Assembly (NCBI RefSeq): GCF_020819595.1 | Contig: NZ_JAJHNP010000033.1 | Coordinates: 1-64,000 of the forward strand | Length of the DNA: 64,000 bases | Source of the DNA: Streptomyces barringtoniae | GTDB lineage: Bacteria > Actinomycetota > Actinomycetes > Streptomycetales > Streptomycetaceae | Direction: 5' to 3' | Shown here: piece after piece, positions 7,486 through 15,567 of the stretch | Numbering within the stretch: position 1 is the first letter of the stretch | Layout: the number at the start of each line of letters is the position of its first letter | Notes under the pieces: model-generated | Databases searched by the model: none | What the model saw: only the letters and a program-made list of their open reading frames with translations | What the model was told of the DNA's origin: nothing | Position numbers and translations under genes: made by a program

Positions 7486-8035
7486 CGATGCTGAGGCCGG
7501 AGCCGAAGTCGCGGCGTGCGGCCGGCAGGAAGCCGGTCGGGGTGAACGGGCCGTCGAACAGCGGGATTCCGGTGCCGATGACGACCGGGTTGTGCTTGAT
7601 GATCAGCTGGTCGATCTCGTCGCGGAGCGCGGCGGCCAGCTTGCCGCCGCCGGCCAGCCAGATGTCCATGCCCTCCTGCTTCTTCAGGTCGCGCACCAGT
7701 TCGGCCGGGGCGTCGGCGACGATCTCCACCTCCGGGTCGGTGGAGGCGAGGGTGCGGGAGACGACGTACTGCTTCAGGTGGGCGTAGGGGCTGGTGATGC
7801 CTGCCTTCAGGGCCGGCTCGTAGGTGCCGCGGCCCATGATCACGGTGTCGAAGTGCCGGTGCGGGGTGTCGGTCAGGCCGAACGGCCCGCGGAGGTGCAC
7901 CGGCATGGTCTCGGGATACTCGGCGAGGATCGCCTCCCGGACTTCCCCTTCGAAGGGGAAGAAGTCGTAACTGCCGTCCGGGCCGGCGATGTAGCCGTCG
8001 AGGCTGGCGGCGACGTAGTAGGTGAGCTTGCGCAT
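7466..8035 (-). CDS. Dihydrofolate-reductase-like (RibD C-terminal) oxidoreductase
   Basis: This is a 189-aa single-domain protein of the RibD-C/DHFR fold. It begins RKLTYYVAASLDGYIAGPDGS, which contains the conserved ASLDG strand-turn, has VIMGRGTYE in the middle and the nucleotide-binding WLAGGGKLAAAL later. Such proteins are NADPH-dependent reductases of unknown substrate and are often partnered with TetR regulators. It is divergent from the TetR gene at 8143 across a 107-bp region with a dyad, so repression by that TetR is likely. It is convergent with and overlaps the GNAT gene end. Confidence 0.88.
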   Translation of the reverse strand: MRKLTYYVAASLDGYIAGPDGSYDFFPFEGEVREAILAEYPETMPVHLRGPFGLTDTPHRHFDTVIMGRGTYEPALKAGITSPYAHLKQYVVSRTLASTDPEVEIVADAPAELVRDLKKQEGMDIWLAGGGKLAAALRDEIDQLIIKHNPVVIGTGIPLFDGPFTPTGFLPAARRDFGSGLSIVTYTRK

Positions 8036-8142
8036 CCGGTCTCTCTTCTCTGCGACGACGCAGGTTGATGTACTGTAATTGAAGTGGTTTGAATGTAGTA
8101 CTGCAGTCGCAGTGGTGTCAATGGGATTCCCAGGAGTTGTCG
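8036..8142. promoter_or_regulatory. Divergent promoter region with dyad
   Basis: This is the intergenic DNA between the RibD-like (minus) and TetR (plus) genes. It is locally AT-rich and contains the inverted repeat ACTGC-AGTC-GCAGT at 8100-8113, close to the TetR start, a candidate TetR operator. Confidence 0.45.
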
Positions 8143-8751
8143 ATGCGTCAGAACCCGGCCCGCCGCACCGCCTTGCTCGATGCCGCCATCGAGGTCCTCG
8201 CCCGTGAGGGCTCCCGGGGACTGACGCTGCGCGCCGTCGACAAGGAGGCGTCCGTGCCCACCGGGACGGCGTCCAACTACTTCGCCAGCCGCGCCGACAT
8301 GCTGGCCCAGGTCATGGGACGCACCCGCGAGCGCCTGACGCCCGATCCGGCCGAGCTGGCCGGCACGTTGACAGCGGAGCCGTCACACGAGTTGGTCAGG
8401 ACCTTGCTGCTGCAGCTCCTCGACCGCATGCGCCGCGAGCGCAGCAGCCACCTGGCCATGCTCGAACTGCGCCTGGAGGCCACCCGGCGGCCTGAACTGC
8501 ACGCGGAACTGGCGCGGTTCCTCACCGCCGAGCTCGACGCCAACATCGACTTCCACCTGGGTCGCGGACTGCCGGGCGACCGCACGGGGGTGGTCCTGCT
8601 CTACCTGGCCATGCTCGGGCTGATCGTCGACGACCTGACCGTCCCCGAACTCCTCACGCCGCACCGGCTCGACACACTGATCGACGCCATGGTGACGCGC
8701 CTGCTCCCGGCGGAAGCCGCCCGCCCGGCGCAGCCTCCGCACTCCGCCTGA
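8143..8751 (+). CDS. TetR-family repressor
   Basis: The 202-aa product starts at ATG 8143 (AGGAG 6 nt upstream); the in-frame ATG 8089 lies inside the operator region. The N-terminal HTH reads ALLDAAIEVLAREGSRGLTLRAVDKEASVPTGTASNYFASRADML, a standard TetR DNA-binding domain (~8-55), and the rest is an all-helical ligand-binding domain. It is divergent from the RibD-like reductase gene, which it probably represses in response to an unknown small molecule. Confidence 0.88.
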   Translation: MRQNPARRTALLDAAIEVLAREGSRGLTLRAVDKEASVPTGTASNYFASRADMLAQVMGRTRERLTPDPAELAGTLTAEPSHELVRTLLLQLLDRMRRERSSHLAMLELRLEATRRPELHAELARFLTAELDANIDFHLGRGLPGDRTGVVLLYLAMLGLIVDDLTVPELLTPHRLDTLIDAMVTRLLPAEAARPAQPPHSA

Positions 8752-8800
8752 CCGCCGCGCTCGCCGTGCGCCTCGGTGAGCACGGGAGAGGCCGGTTCCG

Positions 8801-9658
8801 TCAGTCGTCGTGCGCGGTCTGCGTCGTACGGAGCAGCTCGGCCAGTTCGCTCGGCGGGAGGTAGCCGGTCAGCTCCGCGCGGAGCCAGGCCAGGCGTGCG
8901 TGGCGAGCCGTGGCCGGGGAGGTTCCCGGGGCGGCGTGGGCGGCCGTGGCGCCGAGGAAGCCGGTGACCGCGCGGGCCGCCACCGCCCGGGTGCTGTGCC
9001 GTTCGGCGGTGAGCAGCAGGTGCAGCGAGCCGCCCCCGCGGACCGTGGCCGTGTACGGCCGGCCCGGGGGGAGGTAGAGGGCGTCGCCGGCCTTGAGGGT
9101 GACCGTCGCCCAGGGGTCCTGGCCGACGGTGTCGGTCTCGGGGTCGGTGGTGTTCCAGCTGGTCTGTCCGTCGAGCTGGAGGACGAACAAGTGCTCCGGC
9201 ACGTGGCGGGCCTGGGTGCGATCCGTCTCGGTGTCCGGCGCGAAGGCGGCGCGGCGGACCGGGTCGGGTGCGCCGAGCACCAGGGTCGCCTGGACGGTGG
9301 TGCCGAGGTCGGCGCCCAGACCGGCGAGCAGGTCCGCGATCCAGGTCTCGTGCTGCTCGGCACGGTCCAGGCGGAAAGTGCTGTTCTGGCCGGTCCGGAT
9401 GCGGGTGGCCGGGTACGCCGGGGCGGCGCCGGTGTCCTCGGGGACGGCGCCCGTGCACGGCAGGACGGGCAGGCCGGTGCCGATGCGGGACCTGATCCCC
9501 TCGCGGGTCAGGAGGCCGGCCGGGAAACACGACGGCAGGAACGCGGTGGTGACGCCCCAGACCTCGCCGTGGAAGGCGTCCGTGTCGTCGACGAGTGCGG
9601 CCAGACGGACCGGTGGCCGCAGGGTCTCTTCGGGTGCGCGCGAAGACGTGACGGCCAT
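8801..9658 (-). CDS. JmjC/cupin-like protein with degenerate metal site
   Basis: The 285-aa product contains a double-stranded beta-helix core of the JmjC/L16-hydroxylase type: HVPEHLFVLQLDGQTSWNT, then LKAGDALYLPPGRPYTATV and SLHLLLT. In active members the first motif is HxD with a following strand ending QxxGxKxW. Here the Asp position is replaced (HVPE), so Fe(II)/2-oxoglutarate activity is doubtful. The ATG at 9658 has AGGAAG upstream. It is divergently transcribed from the aaRS-like operon, and the repeat arrays at 9754-9868 could act on either. It may be an accessory hydroxylase or a sensor for that pathway. Confidence 0.7.
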   Translation of the reverse strand: MAVTSSRAPEETLRPPVRLAALVDDTDAFHGEVWGVTTAFLPSCFPAGLLTREGIRSRIGTGLPVLPCTGAVPEDTGAAPAYPATRIRTGQNSTFRLDRAEQHETWIADLLAGLGADLGTTVQATLVLGAPDPVRRAAFAPDTETDRTQARHVPEHLFVLQLDGQTSWNTTDPETDTVGQDPWATVTLKAGDALYLPPGRPYTATVRGGGSLHLLLTAERHSTRAVAARAVTGFLGATAAHAAPGTSPATARHARLAWLRAELTGYLPPSELAELLRTTQTAHDD

Positions 9659-9753
9659 GGTTTCCCGCTTCCTGTGTCGAAAACCCCACCGGCGCTCGGT
9701 TCTCCCAGGAAGTTAGGAGAGCCGGCCTGGGAGATCAACGGTGACCCATGACG

Positions 9754-9804
9754 ACTCCAGCGGGATTCCAGCCGCATTCCGGCCTGATCCCAGCGGGAGT
9801 GCGG
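9754..9804. promoter_or_regulatory. SARP-type 11-bp direct repeats, array 1
   Basis: The heptamers ACTCCAG (9754), ATTCCAG (9765), ATTCCGG (9776) and ATCCCAG (9787) recur at exactly 11-bp intervals, with a weaker fifth at 9798. Heptamers at 11-bp spacing are the known binding format of SARP activators such as ActII-ORF4 and DnrI. The array lies in the divergent region between the JmjC-like gene and the aaRS-like operon. Confidence 0.65.
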
Positions 9805-9828
9805 AGGAACCGGGGGAAGCGGACAGCC

Positions 9829-9868
9829 GGATGAGAACTCCTTGAGCTCTCGTCCAGTCGGAGTTCAG
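9829..9868 (+). promoter_or_regulatory. SARP-type 11-bp direct repeats, array 2
   Basis: GGATGAG (9829), CCTTGAG (9840), CGTCCAG (9851) and AGTTCAG (9862) share the form N4-S-AG at an exact 11-bp period. The array ends 93 bp before the first gene of the aaRS-like operon (9962), a suitable distance for activation of that promoter. Confidence 0.65.
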
Positions 9869-9961
9869 CCCGTTGGCCGCCGTACGGAATCCCTCCTAGC
9901 CTCTCGATCACCGTGCCGGTCTCAGTGATCCGGTGTCTCGAAATTCCAGCGGAGGGGATCA

Positions 9962-11341
9962 ATGGGGCAGGCCGTTGACGTCCGGATTCTGGGGGATACC
10001 GGCGAGCTTCTGTGGCAGGGAGCGGAGGCCGGGTACAAGGAAGCGCTGGCCTCCGTCGACCCGGGGAACTCGGCGCTGCGCATGCTGGCCGACGGGGATC
10101 CCGAGCACCGCTGCGCGCGGGACGAGGTGATGCGGACCGCCGAGGCGCTGCAACTGGTCAGCCGGCGCGGGGTGCCCCGGGGGTTCCTGACGACGCTGCC
10201 CCGCGGTGCCCTCTTCGAGGCGGGCGTGGACGCCTTCAACGCCCCGCACCTGGCCGCGCTCGACGTCCACCCCGTGCACTTCCCGCTCGTCTTCGACGGG
10301 TCCGGTCCGGCGATGACCGAGCTGACCGCCGACTACGCGGCCCAGCAGCGGATGTTCGAGCTGACGGAGAAGGGCGGCGGACTCCGGCTGAGCTACGCGG
10401 CGGACCCCAACCTGTTCTCCTGGCTGCAGGACACCACACTCGACCGGGCCCGGCTGCCGTACGCGATGTACAGCCCGCAGCCGGTGTTCCGCCGGTTCAG
10501 GTCGGGCGAGACGAACATTCAGCGCAGGCGGCAGTTCACGGTGCCCGACGTGCATGTCCTGGCCGCGCCCGAAAACGCCGGCGAACAGTATCTGCACGCG
10601 CTGGGCCTGGCGGCGGAATCCACTGCATTCTGGTTCGGCCGGGATTATGTGCACGTTCTCGATTCGGTGGTCGGCACCACTCAGGACACGGACGATTTCT
10701 ACCGTCAGGCGGCGAAGCACGCCGGTGGGATCACGGTGGTTCGGCGGTTGCCCGCGCATCCCAAATACTATGCGCAGAAGACCGCGATCCTGGTTTCCTC
10801 CGGCTATGACGCGGTCATGCTGCAGAACATCCAGCTGGACGAGATCAACGCGCCGCGGTTCGGGATCCGGCTGGACGACGGCACATTCCCCGTGATCATC
10901 CACGCCTGTGTCGCCATGGGGGGCTCGCGGATGCTGCCGCTGGTCCTCGGGCGGGGCCTGGCGGGCCTGGGGCCGAAGGAGATACCGGCGGAACTGGCGG
11001 CCGTACAGGTCGCGTTCGTACCACTGGCCGAGAAGCACGTCGGCCGGGCGTACGAGCTGGCCGGCTCCCTGTGGACGCGCGATGTGCGCACGGCCGTGGA
11101 CCTGGAGTTCCGGCGGCCGGTGCGGGCCAGGATCGCCCGGCTGCGCCGCGACTGGCAGCCGCTGTACTGCGTGATCGGTGACCGGGAGCTGACCGAGGCG
11201 CCCGGGCTGCAGACCTCGGGCGGGCAGCGGATCGACGAGCCGTACGAGCAGTACCTGGGCGAGCGGCTGCCGCGGTGGCTGCGGTGTCTTGCGCACACTC
11301 CGGCCGGGACGGCGGCGCAGTCGCCGGTCCTCGCGTCCTGA
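9962..11341 (+). CDS. Threonyl-tRNA-synthetase-like class II protein (biosynthetic paralogue)
   Basis: The 459-aa product resembles the catalytic and anticodon-binding parts of ThrRS but lacks the TGS and editing domains, so it is far shorter than housekeeping ThrRS (~650 aa). The motif-2 region reads QPVFRRFRSGETNIQRRRQF; the usual R-x-E pair is altered. The Zn-ligand/substrate strand FPVIIHACVAMGGSRMLPLVLG matches ThrRS PVMIHRA plus motif 3, with its Arg kept. The C-terminal ~100 residues (VQVAFVPLAEKHVGRAYELA to PLYCVIGDRE) match the anticodon-binding domain. It heads an operon with an adenylating ligase, a cupin and an ATP-grasp enzyme. It probably activates or transfers an amino acid in biosynthesis, but self-resistance to a ThrRS inhibitor is a real alternative. 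Confidence 0.75.
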   Translation: MGQAVDVRILGDTGELLWQGAEAGYKEALASVDPGNSALRMLADGDPEHRCARDEVMRTAEALQLVSRRGVPRGFLTTLPRGALFEAGVDAFNAPHLAALDVHPVHFPLVFDGSGPAMTELTADYAAQQRMFELTEKGGGLRLSYAADPNLFSWLQDTTLDRARLPYAMYSPQPVFRRFRSGETNIQRRRQFTVPDVHVLAAPENAGEQYLHALGLAAESTAFWFGRDYVHVLDSVVGTTQDTDDFYRQAAKHAGGITVVRRLPAHPKYYAQKTAILVSSGYDAVMLQNIQLDEINAPRFGIRLDDGTFPVIIHACVAMGGSRMLPLVLGRGLAGLGPKEIPAELAAVQVAFVPLAEKHVGRAYELAGSLWTRDVRTAVDLEFRRPVRARIARLRRDWQPLYCVIGDRELTEAPGLQTSGGQRIDEPYEQYLGERLPRWLRCLAHTPAGTAAQSPVLAS

Positions 11342-11362
11342 CGGTCACTCAGAAGGGTTGAT

Positions 11363-13495
11363 GTGCCGATGACTGCATGGCGGCCGGTGCTCGCCGAGCT
11401 CGAGGCGGGCGCCCGCGTGATGCTGCGATGTCCCAGCGGACAGGAGCTGGCCGAGGCGCTGACCGCCTGCTTCGAGCGGGAGCTCGTCAGCGTCCCGCTC
11501 TCGCCGAAGTGCACCGACCGGGAGCTGGCCGGGATGGGTGAGCGGGTGGGCGCGTCCCTCGTGCTCGACGGTCCCGCCCTCACACCCCGGAAGCTGGACG
11601 GCGAGCCCGCCCATCCCGAGGCCGAGGGGCTCGCCTACATCATGTTCACCTCGGGCTCCACCGGGCGGCCCAAAGGGGTCAAGCTCGACCGGGACGCCAT
11701 CCTCGGCAACGCGCTCAAGACCGCCCGCCTGCACGGTTTCTCGCCCGCCCGGCCGCACGGCACCTGTCTGCCGCTGTACCACTGCAACGCCATCGTCATG
11801 TCGCTGACCGGAACCCTGGCCACCGGCACACCGCTCGTCGTCTCCCAGCCCTTCGAACCCGGCCGGTACTTCAAGGAACTCCAGGCCTCCGGCGCGCGCA
11901 CCGCGTCCATCGCACCGGCCCTGCTGCACGAACTGGTGCAGGCCCGGCCCCCCTGGCCGGACGGGCTGGAGTACCTCATCACCGCCGCCGCGCCCCTCAC
12001 CAGCGGCCTCGCCCGCCGGTTCCACGACGCCTACGGGCCCCGGCTGCGCCAGGGCTACGGGCTGACGGAGGCGGTGAACTTCAGCTTCGTCATGCCGCTG
12101 CTGGACACCGCGGAGTTCTACGAGCAGTACATCGCGCACCAGCCGCCGGTGGGCCTGCCCCTGGAGGGCACCGAACTGCGCCTGGAGGACGGGGAGGTGT
12201 GGATCCGCACGCCGGACCGGATGCGCGGCTACTGGGAGGATCCGCAGGCCACCGCCCGCGTTCTGGCCGACGACGGCTGGCTGCGCACCGGAGACATGGG
12301 GGAGGAACGGGACGGCTTCCTCGTCCTGAAGGGCCGGCGCGACGACCGGGTCAACCGCGGCGGTGAGAAGTACCACCCGCTGGAGATCGAGCAGCGCTGG
12401 CGGCAGCGCGGGCTGGACGGGCGGGTCGTGGCGGTCGCGGTGGACGAACCCGGCTACGGGCAGGAGTTCGGCCTGATCGCACCGGACGCGTCGCCCGCCG
12501 GCCTGCGGGCGGTGTACGAGGCCGGTTTCCCGCGGCCCGTGGCGGCCGCAACCGGAGGGTATCTGGCCACCGACACCGGCAAGCCGCGGCGTGCGGCGAT
12601 GGGCCGCCGGCTGGCCGCGCTGCGGGACGGAGCGCGCCGCTACGAGGAGTTGCTGCACTACGCCGCCGCGGCCGCGCGTGCCGTCGTCGACAGCCCCGTA
12701 CGCCCCACCACGGCCCAGTCCGCCCAGCTGCGCAGCCAGGCGCTCGCGCTGGCGGCCGCGGTGGGCGGGGCCGGGCCGCAGGAGACCCGGGCCACGCTGG
12801 GCCGCAGTGCCGCGCACGACGCGCTGGACGCGCTGGTCGAGGGCTGGCCCGAGTTCGCGCGGGGCGCCTGCTCGGGCGAGGACCTGATGCGGCGTCACCC
12901 GGGTTTGTGGAAGCGGCTGATGACCGAGTGGCCCATGGACCGCTACCCGGAACTGATCACACGCGTCCTGGCCGCCGGCGGCCTGCTCACCGGGCGGGTC
13001 CTGGAGGCAGGTTCCGGGGTGGGCAACACCACCTCCCGTGTCGCCGGTCTGGTCGACGGCGACTTCGTCTGGTCGGACCGGCTGCCCGAGCTGGTGGCCC
13101 GCGGCACCTGGCAGGGCCGGGGCATCGTCCTCGACCTCGACTGCGAGCCCTCGGCGGGGCTCGGCGGGTTCGACACGATCCTGGCCACCAACGTCGTGCA
13201 CTGCGTGGCGGACAAGGCGGCGACCCTGCGCCGGCTGCGCGCCATGCTCGCGGACGGCGGCCGTCTCGTCCTGGCGGAGGGGGCGAGCCCCACCACCGCC
13301 GACGGCACTCCGTGGGCGCTGGACTTCCTGTTCTGCCTCTTCGACGGCTGGTGGGACCGGGGCGGTTTCCGCACGCGGTGGGAGTGGCTCGACCTGCTGC
13401 GCGGCGCCGGGTTCGGCGACCTGGGCTTCTCCGCCCTGCGCGCCGGGCCGTACGACCTGGGCGGTGTCGTCTGGGGCGGGACACCGCCCGGCTGA
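11363..13495 (+). CDS. Adenylating acid ligase fused to SAM methyltransferase
   Basis: The 710-aa product has two parts. Residues ~1-430 form an ANL adenylation domain: A3 core FTSGSTGRPKGV, GYGLTEA, the hinge RDDRVNRGGEKYHPLEIE and the catalytic Lys in TDTGKPRR are all present, so activation of a carboxylic acid is likely. Residues ~545-710 form a Rossmann methyltransferase: VLEAGSGVGNTT, FDTILATNVVHC, then LADGGRLVLAEG, as in NRPS/PKS-associated MTs. The ~100-residue linker shows no phosphopantetheine site. GTG 11363 and ATG 11369 are both possible starts after AGAAGGG. It is 21 bp downstream of the aaRS-like gene. The acid substrate may be methylated while bound as AMP, CoA or carrier ester; no carrier protein lies in this operon. 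Confidence 0.82.
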   Translation: MPMTAWRPVLAELEAGARVMLRCPSGQELAEALTACFERELVSVPLSPKCTDRELAGMGERVGASLVLDGPALTPRKLDGEPAHPEAEGLAYIMFTSGSTGRPKGVKLDRDAILGNALKTARLHGFSPARPHGTCLPLYHCNAIVMSLTGTLATGTPLVVSQPFEPGRYFKELQASGARTASIAPALLHELVQARPPWPDGLEYLITAAAPLTSGLARRFHDAYGPRLRQGYGLTEAVNFSFVMPLLDTAEFYEQYIAHQPPVGLPLEGTELRLEDGEVWIRTPDRMRGYWEDPQATARVLADDGWLRTGDMGEERDGFLVLKGRRDDRVNRGGEKYHPLEIEQRWRQRGLDGRVVAVAVDEPGYGQEFGLIAPDASPAGLRAVYEAGFPRPVAAATGGYLATDTGKPRRAAMGRRLAALRDGARRYEELLHYAAAAARAVVDSPVRPTTAQSAQLRSQALALAAAVGGAGPQETRATLGRSAAHDALDALVEGWPEFARGACSGEDLMRRHPGLWKRLMTEWPMDRYPELITRVLAAGGLLTGRVLEAGSGVGNTTSRVAGLVDGDFVWSDRLPELVARGTWQGRGIVLDLDCEPSAGLGGFDTILATNVVHCVADKAATLRRLRAMLADGGRLVLAEGASPTTADGTPWALDFLFCLFDGWWDRGGFRTRWEWLDLLRGAGFGDLGFSALRAGPYDLGGVVWGGTPPG

Positions 13496-13584
13496 CCGCA
13501 CGCCGCCCCTGCCTTCCAGCGGCCCGACCCCACCGGGCCGCGTCCCTTCTCGATGCCCGACACCCGATGCCTCAAGGAGTCCCC

Positions 13585-14172
13585 ATGCTCACCTCGCAGG
13601 CCACCCACTCCGCAACCGCCACGGTCGACGCGCCGCAGCGGCTGACGATCGTCGACTGGGCCAAGAGCCTCGTCGGGGACGACTCCACCCAGCTGCACAT
13701 CGACCACGGCCCGCGGCCGGTCGACGTGCACGGCTCCCCGGCGACCGGTCAGGCGCTGGTGACCAACGGCTCGGTGGGCGCCGACGTGATACGGCTGCCC
13801 GCAGGGACCGGCTTCGTGCCGCACACCCACCCCGGCCACCACATCCTGATCGTGGTCGGCGGCGAGGGCACCATCACCTACGACGGCCGCGTGTACCCGA
13901 CGCGGGCGGGCCAGGTCTACCTGGTCGAGGGCGAGGTGCCGCACGCGGTCGGCGCCATCACCGACCACGTGATCGTGGCGGTGGGCTCGCCGCACAAGGA
14001 GATCGACGCCGAGGACCGCATGGCACCGGTGCCCTACGAGGAGGTCATCGCCCCGGACGGCGACCTGACCTGCCTGATCTGCGACGTCAGCGCGGTCGTG
14101 CCGGAGCGGCTGCACGGACTGGACTGTCCGCACTGCCCGTGCCGCGACTGCGCCACCCGGACCACCCGGTGA
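13585..14172 (+). CDS. Cupin protein with Cys-rich C-terminal tail
   Basis: The 195-aa product starts at ATG 13585 with AAGGAG 5 nt upstream. The central cupin motif 1 is PHTHPGHHILIVVGGEG (His ligands clustered) and motif 2 ends GEVPHAV. The last ~35 residues carry six Cys in the pattern CLIC, then CPHCPCRDC, a likely second Zn or Fe site. Zn-dependent cupins joined to an aminoacyl-tRNA-synthetase-like partner are known from N-N-bond (hydrazine) synthetases, where the partner is MetRS-like and fused. Here the partner is ThrRS-like and separate, so a related amino-acid condensation is only an inference. The ALDH start overlaps the stop (GTGA). Confidence 0.75.
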   Translation: MLTSQATHSATATVDAPQRLTIVDWAKSLVGDDSTQLHIDHGPRPVDVHGSPATGQALVTNGSVGADVIRLPAGTGFVPHTHPGHHILIVVGGEGTITYDGRVYPTRAGQVYLVEGEVPHAVGAITDHVIVAVGSPHKEIDAEDRMAPVPYEEVIAPDGDLTCLICDVSAVVPERLHGLDCPHCPCRDCATRTTR

Positions 14173-15527
14173 GCGCCGCGGCTCCGCTGCCGCTCGTCGA
14201 TCCGCGCACCGGCCGGGTCCGCGGTCAGCTGTCCCCCGGCCGCGAGGAGGCGGTCACCGGCGCGGTGGCCGCCGCCCGGCGGGCGTCCGCGGCCTGGGGG
14301 CGGCTCGTCCCCAAGGAGCGCGCGCGCCGGCTGGAGAGGCTGGCGGGACTGATCGAGGAGCACGCCGAGGCGTACGTCGAGCGGGAGCGGGCCGGTACCG
14401 GAAAACCGGCCCGGGAGTCGTCGGGGGAGGTCGCCGAGGCGGCCGACCTGTTCCGGTTCTACGCGTGGGCGGCCAGGACCGGCAGCTCGCCGGCGGCCGG
14501 GTCGCTGATCGGCGGCCACGAGAGCTGGGTGCGGTGGGAGCCGGTCGGTGTGGTGGCCGCGATCGTGCCGTGGAACTACCCGCTGATGATGGCGGCCTGG
14601 CGGTGCGCGCCGGCGCTCGCCGCGGGCAACTGTGTGGTCGCCAAGCCGGCCGAGAGCACACCGGACGCGCTGGACCTGCTCGCCGAGCACGCCGGGGACG
14701 CCCTCGGGGCGGGGGTGCTGCGGGCGGTGCCCGGCGACCGGGAGACCGGGCGGCTGCTGGTCGGCGCCGACGTCGACATGATCGCGTTCACCGGCAGTGC
14801 GGCGGCCGGCGCGGACGTCGCCGCCCGGGCCGGGATCCGGCCGGTCAGTCTCGAACTCGGCGGGAACAGCCCGGTGATCGTGCTGCCCGACGCGCCCGAG
14901 CAGACGTGGGCGGACCTCGCGGACGCCTGCGTGTACAACGCGGGGCAGAGCTGTGCGGCTCCGGCCCGTGTGATCGCGCTGCAGGACGGTTACGAGCAGG
15001 CGGTGCAGTCGCTGACCGAGGCGATGGCGGCCCGGCTGGCCGGACGTGACTTCGGCCCGCTCAACAACCCGGCGCAGGCGGACCGTTACGACCGAATCGC
15101 CGACGCCTCCGGCGCCAAGCACGACGTGACCGCTGCCTTGGCCACGGCTTCGGGCGAGGAGGGCGGCTTCTGGCGTGGCGCGCGGGTGCTGGCCGACCTG
15201 CCCGAGGACAGCCCGGCGCTCCAGGAGGAGGTCTTCGGACCGCTGCTGACCGTGCAGCCGGCCCGGGACGTGGAGCACGCGCTCGAACTCGCCCACGGCG
15301 TGCCGCAGGCGCTCGCGGCCAGTGTGTGGACCCGTGACCTGACCCGCGGCCTGGACCTCGCGGGCCGGCTCGACGCCGGCGAGGCCTGGGTGAACTGTCA
15401 CCTGGTGCAGACGGCCGAACTCCCGCACGGCGGACGCCGGGGCTCCGGCCAGGGAACCGACCTGAGCGTCCTCGCCCTGCACGAGTACCAGCGGCCCAAG
15501 ACGGTCACCGTCCGTCTGCTGCCCTAG
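14169..15527 (+). CDS. NAD(P)-dependent aldehyde dehydrogenase
   Basis: The 452-aa product belongs to the ALDH superfamily. It shows VPWNYPLMM, the cofactor-binding NCVVAKPAESTP, FTGSAAAG, the general base Glu in LELGGNSP and the catalytic Cys in NAGQSC, all in correct order. The GTG start overlaps the cupin stop by 4 bp, indicating coupled translation. It is slightly shorter than typical (~480 aa) but has all catalytic elements. In the operon it would oxidise an aldehyde intermediate to an acid, possibly the substrate or product of the ligase or ATP-grasp enzymes. Confidence 0.88.
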   Translation: MSAAAPLPLVDPRTGRVRGQLSPGREEAVTGAVAAARRASAAWGRLVPKERARRLERLAGLIEEHAEAYVERERAGTGKPARESSGEVAEAADLFRFYAWAARTGSSPAAGSLIGGHESWVRWEPVGVVAAIVPWNYPLMMAAWRCAPALAAGNCVVAKPAESTPDALDLLAEHAGDALGAGVLRAVPGDRETGRLLVGADVDMIAFTGSAAAGADVAARAGIRPVSLELGGNSPVIVLPDAPEQTWADLADACVYNAGQSCAAPARVIALQDGYEQAVQSLTEAMAARLAGRDFGPLNNPAQADRYDRIADASGAKHDVTAALATASGEEGGFWRGARVLADLPEDSPALQEEVFGPLLTVQPARDVEHALELAHGVPQALAASVWTRDLTRGLDLAGRLDAGEAWVNCHLVQTAELPHGGRRGSGQGTDLSVLALHEYQRPKTVTVRLLP

Positions 15528-15567
15528 CCCCCGCGGTCGCCCCTCCCCCACGACGAAGGACACCAGC

